NCBI GenBank assembly: GCA_022842825.1
Contig: JALHOU010000009.1
Span: 22,459 to 54,666, forward strand
Reading direction: 5' to 3'
Source of the DNA: Rubrivivax sp.
GTDB lineage: Bacteria > Pseudomonadota > Gammaproteobacteria > Burkholderiales > Burkholderiaceae_C
DNA length: 32,208 bases
Part shown: piece by piece, positions 25,540-32,208 of the stretch
Numbering within the stretch: the first letter of the stretch is position 1
How the letters are laid out: every line of letters begins with the position of its first letter
The notes under the pieces: generated by a model
Database searches by the model: none
What the model was told of the DNA's origin: nothing
Seen by the model: only the letters and a program-made list of their open reading frames with translations
Translations under genes and position numbers: made by a program

Positions 25540-26381
25540 CTCGGGGTCAGGCTGGTCAGCGCCAGCACGGCAGGCATCACAGGCAGCAGCGCGTCGACGC
25601 GGTCGAGCACGCCGCCGTGCCCCGGCAGCAGCTGACTGCTGTCCTTGGCGCCGGCGGCGCGCTTGACGAGGGATTCGATGAGGTCGCCCACCACGCTCAG
25701 CATGCACAGGGACACGAGGGCCAGCGCGGCCACCAGCCAGCCGTGGGCCGACACGAGGCGGGTGTAAAGGCTCGGCCCGTCGAATCCGAAGCGCCGGTCC
25801 AGGGCCATCCAGATGAGCGCCAGCACGAGCACGCCGGCCATGCCCGACCAGACGCCTTCCCAGCTCTTGCCCGGGCTGATCGCCGGGGCCAGCTTGCGGC
25901 GCCCAAGGGCCTTGCCGCCGAAATAGGCCGCGATGTCGGCCATCCACACCACGCACAGCATCGACAGCATGAAGTTGATGCCGACGGCGCGCGCCTCGAT
26001 GAGCGCGGCCCAGGCCAGCATCAGCAAGGCCAGGCCGAGCAGCCAGCGCAAGGCCCGCGGCGTGTGCGGCCAGGCCGGCACACCGCGCTTGAGGACCAGC
26101 GCGCCGCCGAGGGTCCACACCGCCACGGCCAGCCACCACAGGCCGCCGATCGACGCGCTGGCGAGCCCCGTGACGACAGCCGCGGCCCCAGCCACGAGCA
26201 TCAACGCGCCCAGAGTCCATGACACCGCGACGCCGGCGCCGTTCAAACGTCCCCACTCCCAGGCGCCCGCCGCCAACAGCGCCAGCGTGACGAGGGCGAA
26301 CGGCCAGGGGCCCGGCGCCGCGAGGGCGGCAAACATGATCCCGACCAGGATCAGGGCGGTGATGACCCGCAGGCGCAGCAT
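25536..26381 (-). CDS. cdsA: phosphatidate cytidylyltransferase
   Basis: Makes CDP-diacylglycerol from phosphatidic acid and CTP, the branch point of phospholipid synthesis, in the inner membrane. 281 residues with about eight membrane helices. The family signature is intact near the C-terminus: ESLVKRAAGAKDSSQLLPGH followed by GGVLDRVDALLP, including the KD and DRxD acids. It starts 30 bases after uppS and overlaps dxr by four bases. Confidence 0.95.
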   Translation of the reverse strand: MLRLRVITALILVGIMFAALAAPGPWPFALVTLALLAAGAWEWGRLNGAGVAVSWTLGALMLVAGAAAVVTGLASASIGGLWWLAVAVWTLGGALVLKRGVPAWPHTPRALRWLLGLALLMLAWAALIEARAVGINFMLSMLCVVWMADIAAYFGGKALGRRKLAPAISPGKSWEGVWSGMAGVLVLALIWMALDRRFGFDGPSLYTRLVSAHGWLVAALALVSLCMLSVVGDLIESLVKRAAGAKDSSQLLPGHGGVLDRVDALLPVMPAVLALTSLTPR

Positions 26382-26411
26382 GTGCGTGGGGCGCTGCAGC
26401 TCAGTACTTCA

Positions 26412-27173
26412 TCAGTCGGCCGCCTGCACCACCGGAGGCCGGATCATGCCGAAGCGGCGATCGCGCTGCGCGAAGGCAGCGAGCGCGCTGTCGATCTCCT
26501 CGGCACCGAAGTCGGGCCAGAGGCAATCGGTGAAGTAGAACTCTGCGTAGGCCGACTGCCACAGCATGAAGTTGCTGATGCGCATCTCGCCGCCGGTGCG
26601 AATGAAGAGGTCCGGGTCGGGCGCGAACGACAGCGCCATGTGCTGGCTCAGCCACCGCTCGTCGACCTGCTCAGGTGGCACGCCCTCGCTGATGGCCCGG
26701 CGCGCCGCCTGCACCATGTCCCAACGGCCGCCGTAGTTGAAGGCCACCGCCAGCGTGATGCGGGTGTTGTCGCGCGTCAGCGCCTCAGCCTGCTCCCAGG
26801 CCTCGCGCAGCTTGTCCGACACCGTGGAACGGTCACCGACGATGCGGATGCGCACGCCGTCCTTGGCCAGCTTGCCGAGGTACTTGGACACGGCCACCAG
26901 CACCAGGCTCATGAGCCCGGACACCTCTTCGGAAGGGCGCTTCCAGTTCTCCGACGAAAACGCGAACACGCTGAGGTACTGCACGCCGCGGTCGGCGAAG
27001 AGGTTCACCGCACGCACCAGCGCATCGACGCCGGCCTTGTGGCCGAAGAAGCGCGGCATGTAGCGCGAACGCGCCCATCGGCCGTTGCCATCCATGACCA
27101 CGGCCACGTGGCGGGGCACCAGCCCCTCGCTGCGCGGCTCGCCGCCCGAATGAGACGCGGATACGGCGCTCAT
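26412..27173 (-). CDS. uppS: undecaprenyl diphosphate synthase
   Basis: cis-Prenyltransferase that builds the C55 carrier for peptidoglycan and O-antigen. 253 residues. The catalytic motif VVMDGNGRWA starts near residue 25 with Asp28; GHKAGVDALVR, YLSVFAFSSENWKRP and the C-terminal IRTGGEMRISNFMLWQ and YAEFYFTDCLWPDF stretches are all standard. The basic, Ser/Gly-rich first 20 residues are variable. It starts 70 bases after frr. Confidence 0.96.
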   Translation of the reverse strand: MSAVSASHSGGEPRSEGLVPRHVAVVMDGNGRWARSRYMPRFFGHKAGVDALVRAVNLFADRGVQYLSVFAFSSENWKRPSEEVSGLMSLVLVAVSKYLGKLAKDGVRIRIVGDRSTVSDKLREAWEQAEALTRDNTRITLAVAFNYGGRWDMVQAARRAISEGVPPEQVDERWLSQHMALSFAPDPDLFIRTGGEMRISNFMLWQSAYAEFYFTDCLWPDFGAEEIDSALAAFAQRDRRFGMIRPPVVQAAD

Positions 27174-27243
27174 GCGGCAGCGGGCGCGGGCCGTGCGGGA
27201 TGCAAAGGCCCGGGGAGCGGAAGGATGCGCAGCACCATCGCGC

Positions 27244-27804
27244 TCACACCGCCATCACTTCGGCTTCCTTGCCGTGCACGAGGCGGTCGACCTCGGCCAC
27301 GACGCGGTCGGTGAGGCGCTGCACCTCGTCCTGGGCGCGCTTCTCCTCGTCCTCGGGGACCTGCTTGTCCTTGAGCAGCTTCTTCAGGTGGTCGTTGGCC
27401 TCGCGGCGCACGGCGCGCACGGCGATCTTGGCCTCCTCGCCGGCGTGGCGCACAACCTTGGTGAGCTCCTTGCGGCGCTCCTCGGTGAGAGCGGGCATCG
27501 GCACGCGCAGCAGGTCACCCTGCGCGCTCGGGTTGAGGCCGAGGTCGCTTTCGCGGATCGCCTTCTCGATCTTCGGGCCCATGCCCTTCTCCCAGGGCTG
27601 AACACTGATCGTGCGCGCATCGAGCAGCGTCACGTTGGCCACCTGGCTGATGGGCACCGAACTGCCGTAGTAGTCGACATGCACCTGGTCGAGCAGGCCG
27701 GGATGGGCGCGGCCGGTGCGGATCTTGTGCAGTTCGTTCTTCAGCGCCTCGAGCGACTTGCCCATCTTGTGCTCGGCGGTCTTCCTGATCTCGGCGATGT
27801 CCAT
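27244..27804 (-). CDS. frr: ribosome recycling factor
   Basis: Splits post-termination ribosomes with EF-G. 186 residues, exactly the usual size. The N-terminal helix [20 protein letters not shown] and the [15 protein letters not shown] turn are diagnostic, as are the [19 protein letters not shown] strand and the helical [12 protein letters not shown]-like segment (here [16 protein letters not shown]). It starts 37 bases after pyrH. Confidence 0.97.
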   Translation of the reverse strand: MDIAEIRKTAEHKMGKSLEALKNELHKIRTGRAHPGLLDQVHVDYYGSSVPISQVANVTLLDARTISVQPWEKGMGPKIEKAIRESDLGLNPSAQGDLLRVPMPALTEERRKELTKVVRHAGEEAKIAVRAVRREANDHLKKLLKDKQVPEDEEKRAQDEVQRLTDRVVAEVDRLVHGKEAEVMAV

Positions 27805-27841
27805 GGCGGCAATCTCTCCTCGGGTCGGGCGCCAGCAGCCC

Positions 27842-28552
27842 TCAGACGTGCACCAGCGTGCCTTCGTCCTCGCCCAGCACCACGCGTTGCAGCGCGCCGG
27901 GCTTGAAGATGCTGAACACCTTGATCGGCAGCTTCTGGTCGCGGCACAGCGCGAAGGCGGTGGCGTCCATCACCTGCAGGTTCTTGGCGATCGCCTCGTC
28001 GAAGGCGATGGTCGCGTAGCGCGTGGCACGGGGGTCCTTCTTCGGGTCGGCGGTGTACACGCCGTCGACCTTGGTCGCCTTGAGCACGATCTCGGCGCCG
28101 ATCTCGGCGCCGCGCAGCGCCGCGGCGGTGTCGGTGGTGAAGAAGGGATTGCCGGTGCCGGCGGCGAAGATCACCACCTTGCCTTCCTCGAGGTACTGCA
28201 GCGCCTTCGGGCGCACGTAGGGCTCCACGACCTGCTCGATGTTGATGGCCGACATGACGCGCGCCGTCATGCCTTCCTGGCGCATCGTGTCGGCCAGCGC
28301 CAGCGAGTTCATCACCGTGGCCAGCATGCCCATGTAGTCGGCAGTGGCGCGGTCCATGCCGACCGAGCCGCCGGCCACGCCACGGAAGATGTTGCCGCCA
28401 CCGATGACCACGGCGACCTCGCAGCCCAGCCGCGTGATCGACTGCACCTCGCGCACCATGCGCACGATCGTGGCGCGGTTGATGCCGTAGGCATCGTCGC
28501 CCATCAGGGCCTCGCCAGACAGCTTGAGCAGGATGCGCTTGTAGGCCGGCAT
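27842..28552 (-). CDS. pyrH: UMP kinase
   Basis: Hexameric UMP kinase of the amino-acid-kinase fold, forming UDP in pyrimidine synthesis. 236 residues. It has [13 protein letters not shown] at the N-terminus, the [13 protein letters not shown] loop and the acceptor-site region [19 protein letters not shown]. The ATG at 28552 (MPAYKRILL) is preferred to the in-frame 28582 because family similarity begins there. It follows tsf with a 148-base gap that contains hairpins, so partial termination there is possible. Confidence 0.95.
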   Translation of the reverse strand: MPAYKRILLKLSGEALMGDDAYGINRATIVRMVREVQSITRLGCEVAVVIGGGNIFRGVAGGSVGMDRATADYMGMLATVMNSLALADTMRQEGMTARVMSAINIEQVVEPYVRPKALQYLEEGKVVIFAAGTGNPFFTTDTAAALRGAEIGAEIVLKATKVDGVYTADPKKDPRATRYATIAFDEAIAKNLQVMDATAFALCRDQKLPIKVFSIFKPGALQRVVLGEDEGTLVHV

Positions 28553-28673
28553 CGGGGATGGACTCCGCGTGGGGAAAGGCAAGACGACAGTTTAAGGGGC
28601 CGTGTCGCGACGCCCGGCCCGCAAACATGTAAATCGGGTGCGCGGCCGGCCCTCGGTCGGGCCAGCCGGCGAG

Positions 28674-28690
28674 GGGCGGGCTTGCCGCCC
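28674..28690 (-). terminator. possible attenuating hairpin after tsf
   Basis: GGGCGG-CAAGC-CCGCCC inverted repeat on the minus strand, 11 bases after the tsf stop, followed by a second GC-rich hairpin around 28649-28668. Neither has a real T-run (GATTTAC follows later), so it more likely marks the mRNA 3' end or partial termination between tsf and pyrH than a strong terminator. Confidence 0.3.
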
Positions 28691-28700
28691 GGAGATCGGG

Positions 28701-29609
28701 TTACTGCCCCTTCGCGGCCGCGACCTGGGCCGCCACCTCGGCCGCGAAGTCGTCGGCCTTCTTCTCGATGCCCTCACCGACCACGTAGAGCGTGAAGGCC
28801 TTCACCGCCGTGCCGGTGGCCTTGAGCATCTGCTCGACGGTCTGCTTGCCGTCGGCCGCCTTGACGAAGACCTGATTGAGCAGCGAGACCTCCTTGAGGA
28901 ACTTCTGCACTGAGCCTTCCACCATCTTGGCCACGATGTCGGCCGGCTTGCCGCTCTCGGCAGCCTTCTCGGCCGCGACCTTGCGCTCGTTCTCGACCAG
29001 TTCGGCAGGCACGCCCTTGGCGTCGATCGACAGCACACGCGTGCCCTTGGTCGAGGCGGCGATCTGCATGGCCACGTCCTTGGCGGCATTCTCGTCACCA
29101 TCGAATTCGACGATCACGCCGATGCGCGTGCCGTGCAGGTAGTGCGCGAGCCTGCCGCCGCCGGCATAACGCCTGAAGCGGCGGATCGACATGTTCTCGC
29201 CGATCTTGCCGATCAGGCCCTTGCGCACGTCATCGAGCGTCGGGCCGAAGCCGTCCTGGCTGTACGGCAGCGCCGACAGCGCCGCAATGTCGGCCGGGTT
29301 CTTGTCGGCCACCAGCGCCGCAGCGGCCTTCGCGAAAGCGAGGAAGGAGTCGTTCTTGGAGACGAAGTCGGTCTCGCAGTTGATCTCGATCAGCGCCCCC
29401 GTGCTACCGGACACGCTGGCCGACACCACGCCCTCGGCGGTGATGCGGCTGGCGGCCTTGCCGGCCTTGTTGCCGAGCTTGACGCGCAGGATCTCCTCGG
29501 CGCGGCCCATGTCGCCGTCGGCCTCGGTCAGCGCCTTCTTGCACTCCATCATCGGTGCGTCGGTCTTGGCGCGGAGTTCGGCCACCATGCTTGCGGTGAT
29601 TGCGGGCAT
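28701..29609 (-). CDS. tsf: translation elongation factor Ts
   Basis: Guanine nucleotide exchange factor for EF-Tu. 302 residues. The N-terminal module [20 protein letters not shown] binds EF-Tu, and the core has [14 protein letters not shown] with the TDFV residues that disturb the Mg site of EF-Tu. The C-terminal module contains [20 protein letters not shown]. The ATG at 29609 has GGAGA upstream; an in-frame start at 29690 is not supported. It lies 127 bases after rpsB, the normal pairing. Confidence 0.97.
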   Translation of the reverse strand: MPAITASMVAELRAKTDAPMMECKKALTEADGDMGRAEEILRVKLGNKAGKAASRITAEGVVSASVSGSTGALIEINCETDFVSKNDSFLAFAKAAAALVADKNPADIAALSALPYSQDGFGPTLDDVRKGLIGKIGENMSIRRFRRYAGGGRLAHYLHGTRIGVIVEFDGDENAAKDVAMQIAASTKGTRVLSIDAKGVPAELVENERKVAAEKAAESGKPADIVAKMVEGSVQKFLKEVSLLNQVFVKAADGKQTVEQMLKATGTAVKAFTLYVVGEGIEKKADDFAAEVAAQVAAAKGQ

Positions 29610-29736
29610 TGAGTTCTCCAGATGCGATGGATCGGCGGCCACGCGATGGCTGCCGCCCGAACGGATGGACTTGGGTTCACCCTCGCCCACGGCATCCGCG
29701 GGCGCGGGCAGGCGAGAGACCGCGCCAGGGCGCGGA

Positions 29737-30477
29737 TCAGCTCTCTTGGACTTCGACGAACTCGTCGCTGCCGGACGCCGCCGTCACCACCTCCGAGGTG
29801 GCGTTGGCCTTGCCCTCGAGCACGGCATCGGCCACCGCGCGGGCGTACAGCGCCACGGCCTTGGCCGAGTCGTCGTTGCCGGGGATGACGTAGTCGATGC
29901 CCAGCGGCGAGTGGTTGGTGTCCACGACGCCGATCAGCGGGATGCCGAGCTTCTTGGCCTCGGCCACCGCGATCTTGTGGTAGCCGACGTCGATGACGAA
30001 CATCGCATCGGGCAGCGCGCCCATGTCCTGGATACCGCCGATGTCCTTCTCGAGCTTGCCCAGCTCGCGGTCGAACAGCAGCGCTTCCTTCTTGATCATC
30101 TGCTCCATGCCGGCCTCCTTGGTGGCCTGCATGTCCTTGAGCTTCTTCAGCGAGCCCTTCACCGTCTTGTAGTTGGTGAGCATGCCGCCCAGCCAGCGCT
30201 GGTCGACATAGGGCATGCCGCAGCGCTGCGCCTCCAGCGCGATCACCTCGCGCGCCTGGCGCTTGGTGCCGACCATCAGCACCGAGCCGCGGCGGCTGGC
30301 CAGCTGGCGCACGAACTTCATCGCCTCGTTGAAGAGCGGCAGCGTCTTCTCGAGGTTGATGATGTGGATCTTGTTGCGGTGCCCGTAGATGTAGGGCGCC
30401 ATCTTCGGGTCCCAGAAGCGGGTCTGGTGCCCGAAATGGACACCCGCTTCCAGCATTTCGCGCATGGACATGGACAT
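29737..30477 (-). CDS. rpsB: 30S ribosomal protein S2
   Basis: Small-subunit protein S2, 246 residues. It has [20 protein letters not shown], the [16 protein letters not shown] strand, [14 protein letters not shown], the [12 protein letters not shown] turn and [20 protein letters not shown]. The ATG at 30477 is chosen because GGAG lies eight bases before it; a GTG nine bases upstream is also in frame but overlaps that site. It opens the rpsB-tsf-pyrH-frr cluster and has a long leader. Confidence 0.97.
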   Translation of the reverse strand: MSMSMREMLEAGVHFGHQTRFWDPKMAPYIYGHRNKIHIINLEKTLPLFNEAMKFVRQLASRRGSVLMVGTKRQAREVIALEAQRCGMPYVDQRWLGGMLTNYKTVKGSLKKLKDMQATKEAGMEQMIKKEALLFDRELGKLEKDIGGIQDMGALPDAMFVIDVGYHKIAVAEAKKLGIPLIGVVDTNHSPLGIDYVIPGNDDSAKAVALYARAVADAVLEGKANATSEVVTAASGSDEFVEVQES

Positions 30478-30485
30478 GGGTAACA

Positions 30486-30489
30486 CTCC
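30486..30489 (-). promoter_or_regulatory. ribosome binding site of rpsB
   Basis: GGAG on the minus strand, eight bases before the ATG at 30477, in the context TTTTGGAGTG. It decides the start against the in-frame GTG at 30486. Confidence 0.6.
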
Positions 30490-30733
30490 AAAAGGTTGCT
30501 TCTAGAATCCCGGCGCCTGAAACGCGATCTGCGGCCGGCCTTGACCGGTTGCTGGGCAACCGGCGCAGGGGTCCGTCGACAGGACGCGCACCTCTGGAGG
30601 GGCTGGGATCGCGAATTTCGCCGGCGCGGTGATTGGATCGACCTGAAGGCCCCGAAGGACGCGCAAGCCTTGCACCGGCGGATCTGCATCCGGCAGGACC
30701 GCCCTTGAGTCGGGTGATCGCAGGCAGCAAAAC
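30490..30733 (-). promoter_or_regulatory. long 5' leader of rpsB with a perfect hairpin
   Basis: About 250 bases lie between the predicted promoter and rpsB without a supported gene. The clearest element is CCGGTTGC-CCA-GCAACCGG on the minus strand (30563-30545), an 8-bp perfect stem with a three-base loop, about 70 bases before the start codon. rpsB leaders are bound by S2 for autoregulation in enterobacteria; whether this one is of that type cannot be told by eye. Confidence 0.4.
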
Positions 30734-30739
30734 CGAAAA

Positions 30740-30748
30740 ATTCTAGCA
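30740..30748 (-). promoter_or_regulatory. extended -10 promoter element for rpsB-tsf
   Basis: TGCTAGAAT on the minus strand: the TG extension, one base, then TAGAAT, five of six matches to TATAAT. No good -35 box is visible, as allowed for extended -10 promoters. It points at rpsB and overlaps the first base of the divergent dadA-like gene. Confidence 0.45.
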
Positions 30749-32007
30749 TGCGCGTCGCAGTCATCGGCGCCGGCATCGTCGGCGTGACCACCGCCTACGA
30801 GCTGGCGGCGCAAGGTCAACAGGTCACCGTCCTCGAGCGCCGCGCCAGCGTCGCCGCCGAGACGAGCTTCGCCAACGCCGGCGTCGTCGCCCCGGGCTAC
30901 GTGACGCCATGGGCGGCGCCGGGCATGCCGCTCAAGGTGCTCGGACAGTTGCTGGCGCGGGACGCCGCGGTGCGCTTCGTCGGCCTATCGTCTTTGCGGC
31001 ACCTTCCCTGGATGTGGCGATTCCTGGGTGCCTGCCGGCCCCGCGTGCACGTGGCCAACCGGACCGCGATGCAGCGGCTTGCCGGCTACAGCCGCGAGCG
31101 CATGCAGGAACTGGCGTCGCGCCTGGACCTCGACTACGAGCAGCGGACGGGATACATGGTGCTGCTGCGCACGGAGCGCGCTCTTCACCAGGCGCGCGCC
31201 GGGCTGCGGCTACTCGAAGAACTCGGTGTGGCGCACGAGATGCTCGACGAGGCAGGATGCCGGCGGCACGAGCCCGCGCTTTCGCCCTCGGCCCGTGTGC
31301 ACGCGGCGATCCGACTGCCCCAAGACGGCGTGGGCAACTGCCGGCAGTTCGCGCACCTGCTGAAGAACGAGGCTCAGCGCCAGGGCGCGCGCTTCGACTT
31401 CGACACCGAGGTGAGCCGCCTGATGCCGGGGCCGCGCCCCTCGCTGCGCCTCGCCGGAGGCGAGGTCCAGGAGTTCGACCACGTCGTCGTCTGCGCCGGT
31501 GTCGATGCGCACCGGTTGCTCGCGCCGCACGGCCTCGCGCTGCCGCTGGCGCCGGTGTACGGCTACTCGATCACCGCGCCGCTGCGCGCGCACGACGGTG
31601 GCCCCGATATGGGCCCGCGGGCCGCTCTCATGGACGAGGCGTACAAGGTGGCCATCTCCCGCTTGGGCCAGCGCGTGCGCGTGGCCGGCAGTGCCGAGAT
31701 CGGCGGGTCGCTCACGGACCTTCGTCGCGCGCCACTGGCCACGCTCTACCGCGTGCTCGACGAGTGGTTCCCCGGCGCGGCCTCGATGCGCGAAGTGCAG
31801 CAGTGGAAGGGCGCGCGGCCGATGCTGCCCGATGGCCCGCCCGTCATCGGCGCCAGCCGCCTGCCGGGCATCTGGCTGAACCTCGGCCATGGCTCCAGCG
31901 GCTGGGCCCTGTCGTGCGGCTCGGCCCGGGTGCTGGCCGACACGTTGCTCGGCAAGGCCCCGGCCATCGACATGCGCGGGCTCACGCCGGCCCGTCTGCA
32001 CGCCTGA
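30748..32007 (+). CDS. dadA: D-amino acid dehydrogenase small subunit-like FAD enzyme
   Basis: FAD-dependent oxidoreductase of the DadA type, 419 residues (E. coli DadA 432), which oxidises D-amino acids to 2-oxo acids and passes electrons to the respiratory chain. The dinucleotide-binding motif VAVIGAGIVGVTTAYEL is at residues 3-19, followed by TVLERRASVAAETSFANAG, the typical DadA segment with GVVAPGYVTPWAAPGMP. The C-terminal FAD site reads ARPMLPDGPPVIGASR and LNLGHGSSGWALSCGSARVL. No Shine-Dalgarno is visible before the ATG at 30748, and the promoter for the opposite strand overlaps it. Substrate preference among D-amino acids is not predictable. Probably followed in an operon by the NAD(P)HX repair gene. 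Confidence 0.9.
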   Translation: MRVAVIGAGIVGVTTAYELAAQGQQVTVLERRASVAAETSFANAGVVAPGYVTPWAAPGMPLKVLGQLLARDAAVRFVGLSSLRHLPWMWRFLGACRPRVHVANRTAMQRLAGYSRERMQELASRLDLDYEQRTGYMVLLRTERALHQARAGLRLLEELGVAHEMLDEAGCRRHEPALSPSARVHAAIRLPQDGVGNCRQFAHLLKNEAQRQGARFDFDTEVSRLMPGPRPSLRLAGGEVQEFDHVVVCAGVDAHRLLAPHGLALPLAPVYGYSITAPLRAHDGGPDMGPRAALMDEAYKVAISRLGQRVRVAGSAEIGGSLTDLRRAPLATLYRVLDEWFPGAASMREVQQWKGARPMLPDGPPVIGASRLPGIWLNLGHGSSGWALSCGSARVLADTLLGKAPAIDMRGLTPARLHA

Positions 32008-32034
32008 GCCCTCGCCATCATCGACAATCGGCGC

Positions 32035-32208
32035 ATGCCCCTGCGTCCACGCGCGCGTGGCGGCGCGCCGTGGCGCGTCACCGCCGAGTCCGGGCCCTGG
32101 CCCCTGCACGCCACGGCCGCCGCCAAGGCCCTGGAGTCACGGTCGTTGGCGCGGCACGCGGCCGGCGAGCTGATGCAGCGGGCCGGGCTGGCCGTGGCGC
32201 GCCTGGCG
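32035..32208 (+). CDS. NAD(P)H-hydrate epimerase/dehydratase, N-terminal part (partial)
   Basis: The frame opens at ATG 32035, 27 bases after the dadA-like stop, and is still open at the window edge (58 codons). After a variable basic lead come LHATAAAKALESRSLARH and GELMQRAGLAVARLA, which match the first helix region of the YjeF N-terminal (NnrE) domain in betaproteobacterial bifunctional NAD(P)HX repair enzymes. These repair hydrated NADH and NADPH. Only the N-terminus is visible, so the dehydratase half is assumed, not seen. Confidence 0.75.
   Translation, partial: MPLRPRARGGAPWRVTAESGPWPLHATAAAKALESRSLARHAAGELMQRAGLAVARLA

Noticed and set aside
25540-26256. Upstream extension of the dxr frame across cdsA
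   Set aside because: It overlaps cdsA in another frame; the ATGA overlap and the family start fix dxr at 25539.
30496-30708. 70-codon plus-strand open frame in the rpsB leader
   Set aside because: No ribosome binding site or similarity, and it lies opposite the predicted leader RNA.

Overview
The window is a chromosomal segment from a GC-rich betaproteobacterium. The order rpsB-tsf-pyrH-frr-uppS-cdsA-dxr-rseP-bamA-ompH-lpxD-fabZ-lpxA-lpxB-rnhB, the ppsA/ppsR divergent pair beside it, PriB between S6 and S18, and the protein sequences themselves fit Burkholderiales of the Rubrivivax/Methylibium/Leptothrix kind; the exact genus is inference. Coding is dense, no gap exceeds 300 bases, and I see no tRNA, rRNA, insertion sequence, phage gene or CRISPR array.

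Positions 50-4439 (all minus) hold a replication/ribosome block: rpsF-priB-rpsR-rplI, a strong terminator, dnaB, then a PA0069-type radical SAM gene. Positions 4646-7034 (minus) hold a sodium:solute symporter of the VC_2705 type with its DUF4212 small partner, closed by a perfect 10-bp hairpin just upstream of the rpsF promoter. Positions 7297-8177 (minus) hold a TPR protein and a small YggT-like membrane protein in ATGA overlap. Divergent from these on plus, 8372-10947 encodes a cNMP-binding/CBS/DUF294 nucleotidyltransferase-like protein overlapped by a DEDDh exonuclease, followed by an unrecognised conserved-looking gene (11091-11570). The symporter, DUF4212, DUF294 and exonuclease genes look like one poorly described functional neighbourhood.

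Positions 11602-15069 hold ppsA (minus) and its kinase/phosphorylase ppsR (plus), divergent across 180 bases. From 15105 to 30477 (minus) runs the large envelope/translation cluster: translation factors (rpsB, tsf, frr), UMP kinase, undecaprenyl diphosphate synthase, CDP-diglyceride synthase, DXP reductoisomerase, RseP, BamA, the Skp-like chaperone, the lipid A genes lpxD/fabZ/lpxA/lpxB, RNase HII and a SpoU-type RNA methyltransferase. These link isoprenoid, phospholipid, lipid A and outer-membrane protein assembly with protein synthesis. Positions 30748-32208 (plus) hold a DadA-type D-amino acid dehydrogenase and the start of an NAD(P)HX epimerase/dehydratase gene cut by the window edge.

The most striking anomaly is rnhB. 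The lpxB stop codon lies directly against the AGRGPLAGP stretch of RNase HII, so the catalytic Asp-Glu pair of the DEAGRG motif and the whole N-terminus are absent in every frame. The second item is the symporter/DUF294/exonuclease neighbourhood. The third is two structured leaders upstream of rpsB and rpsF.
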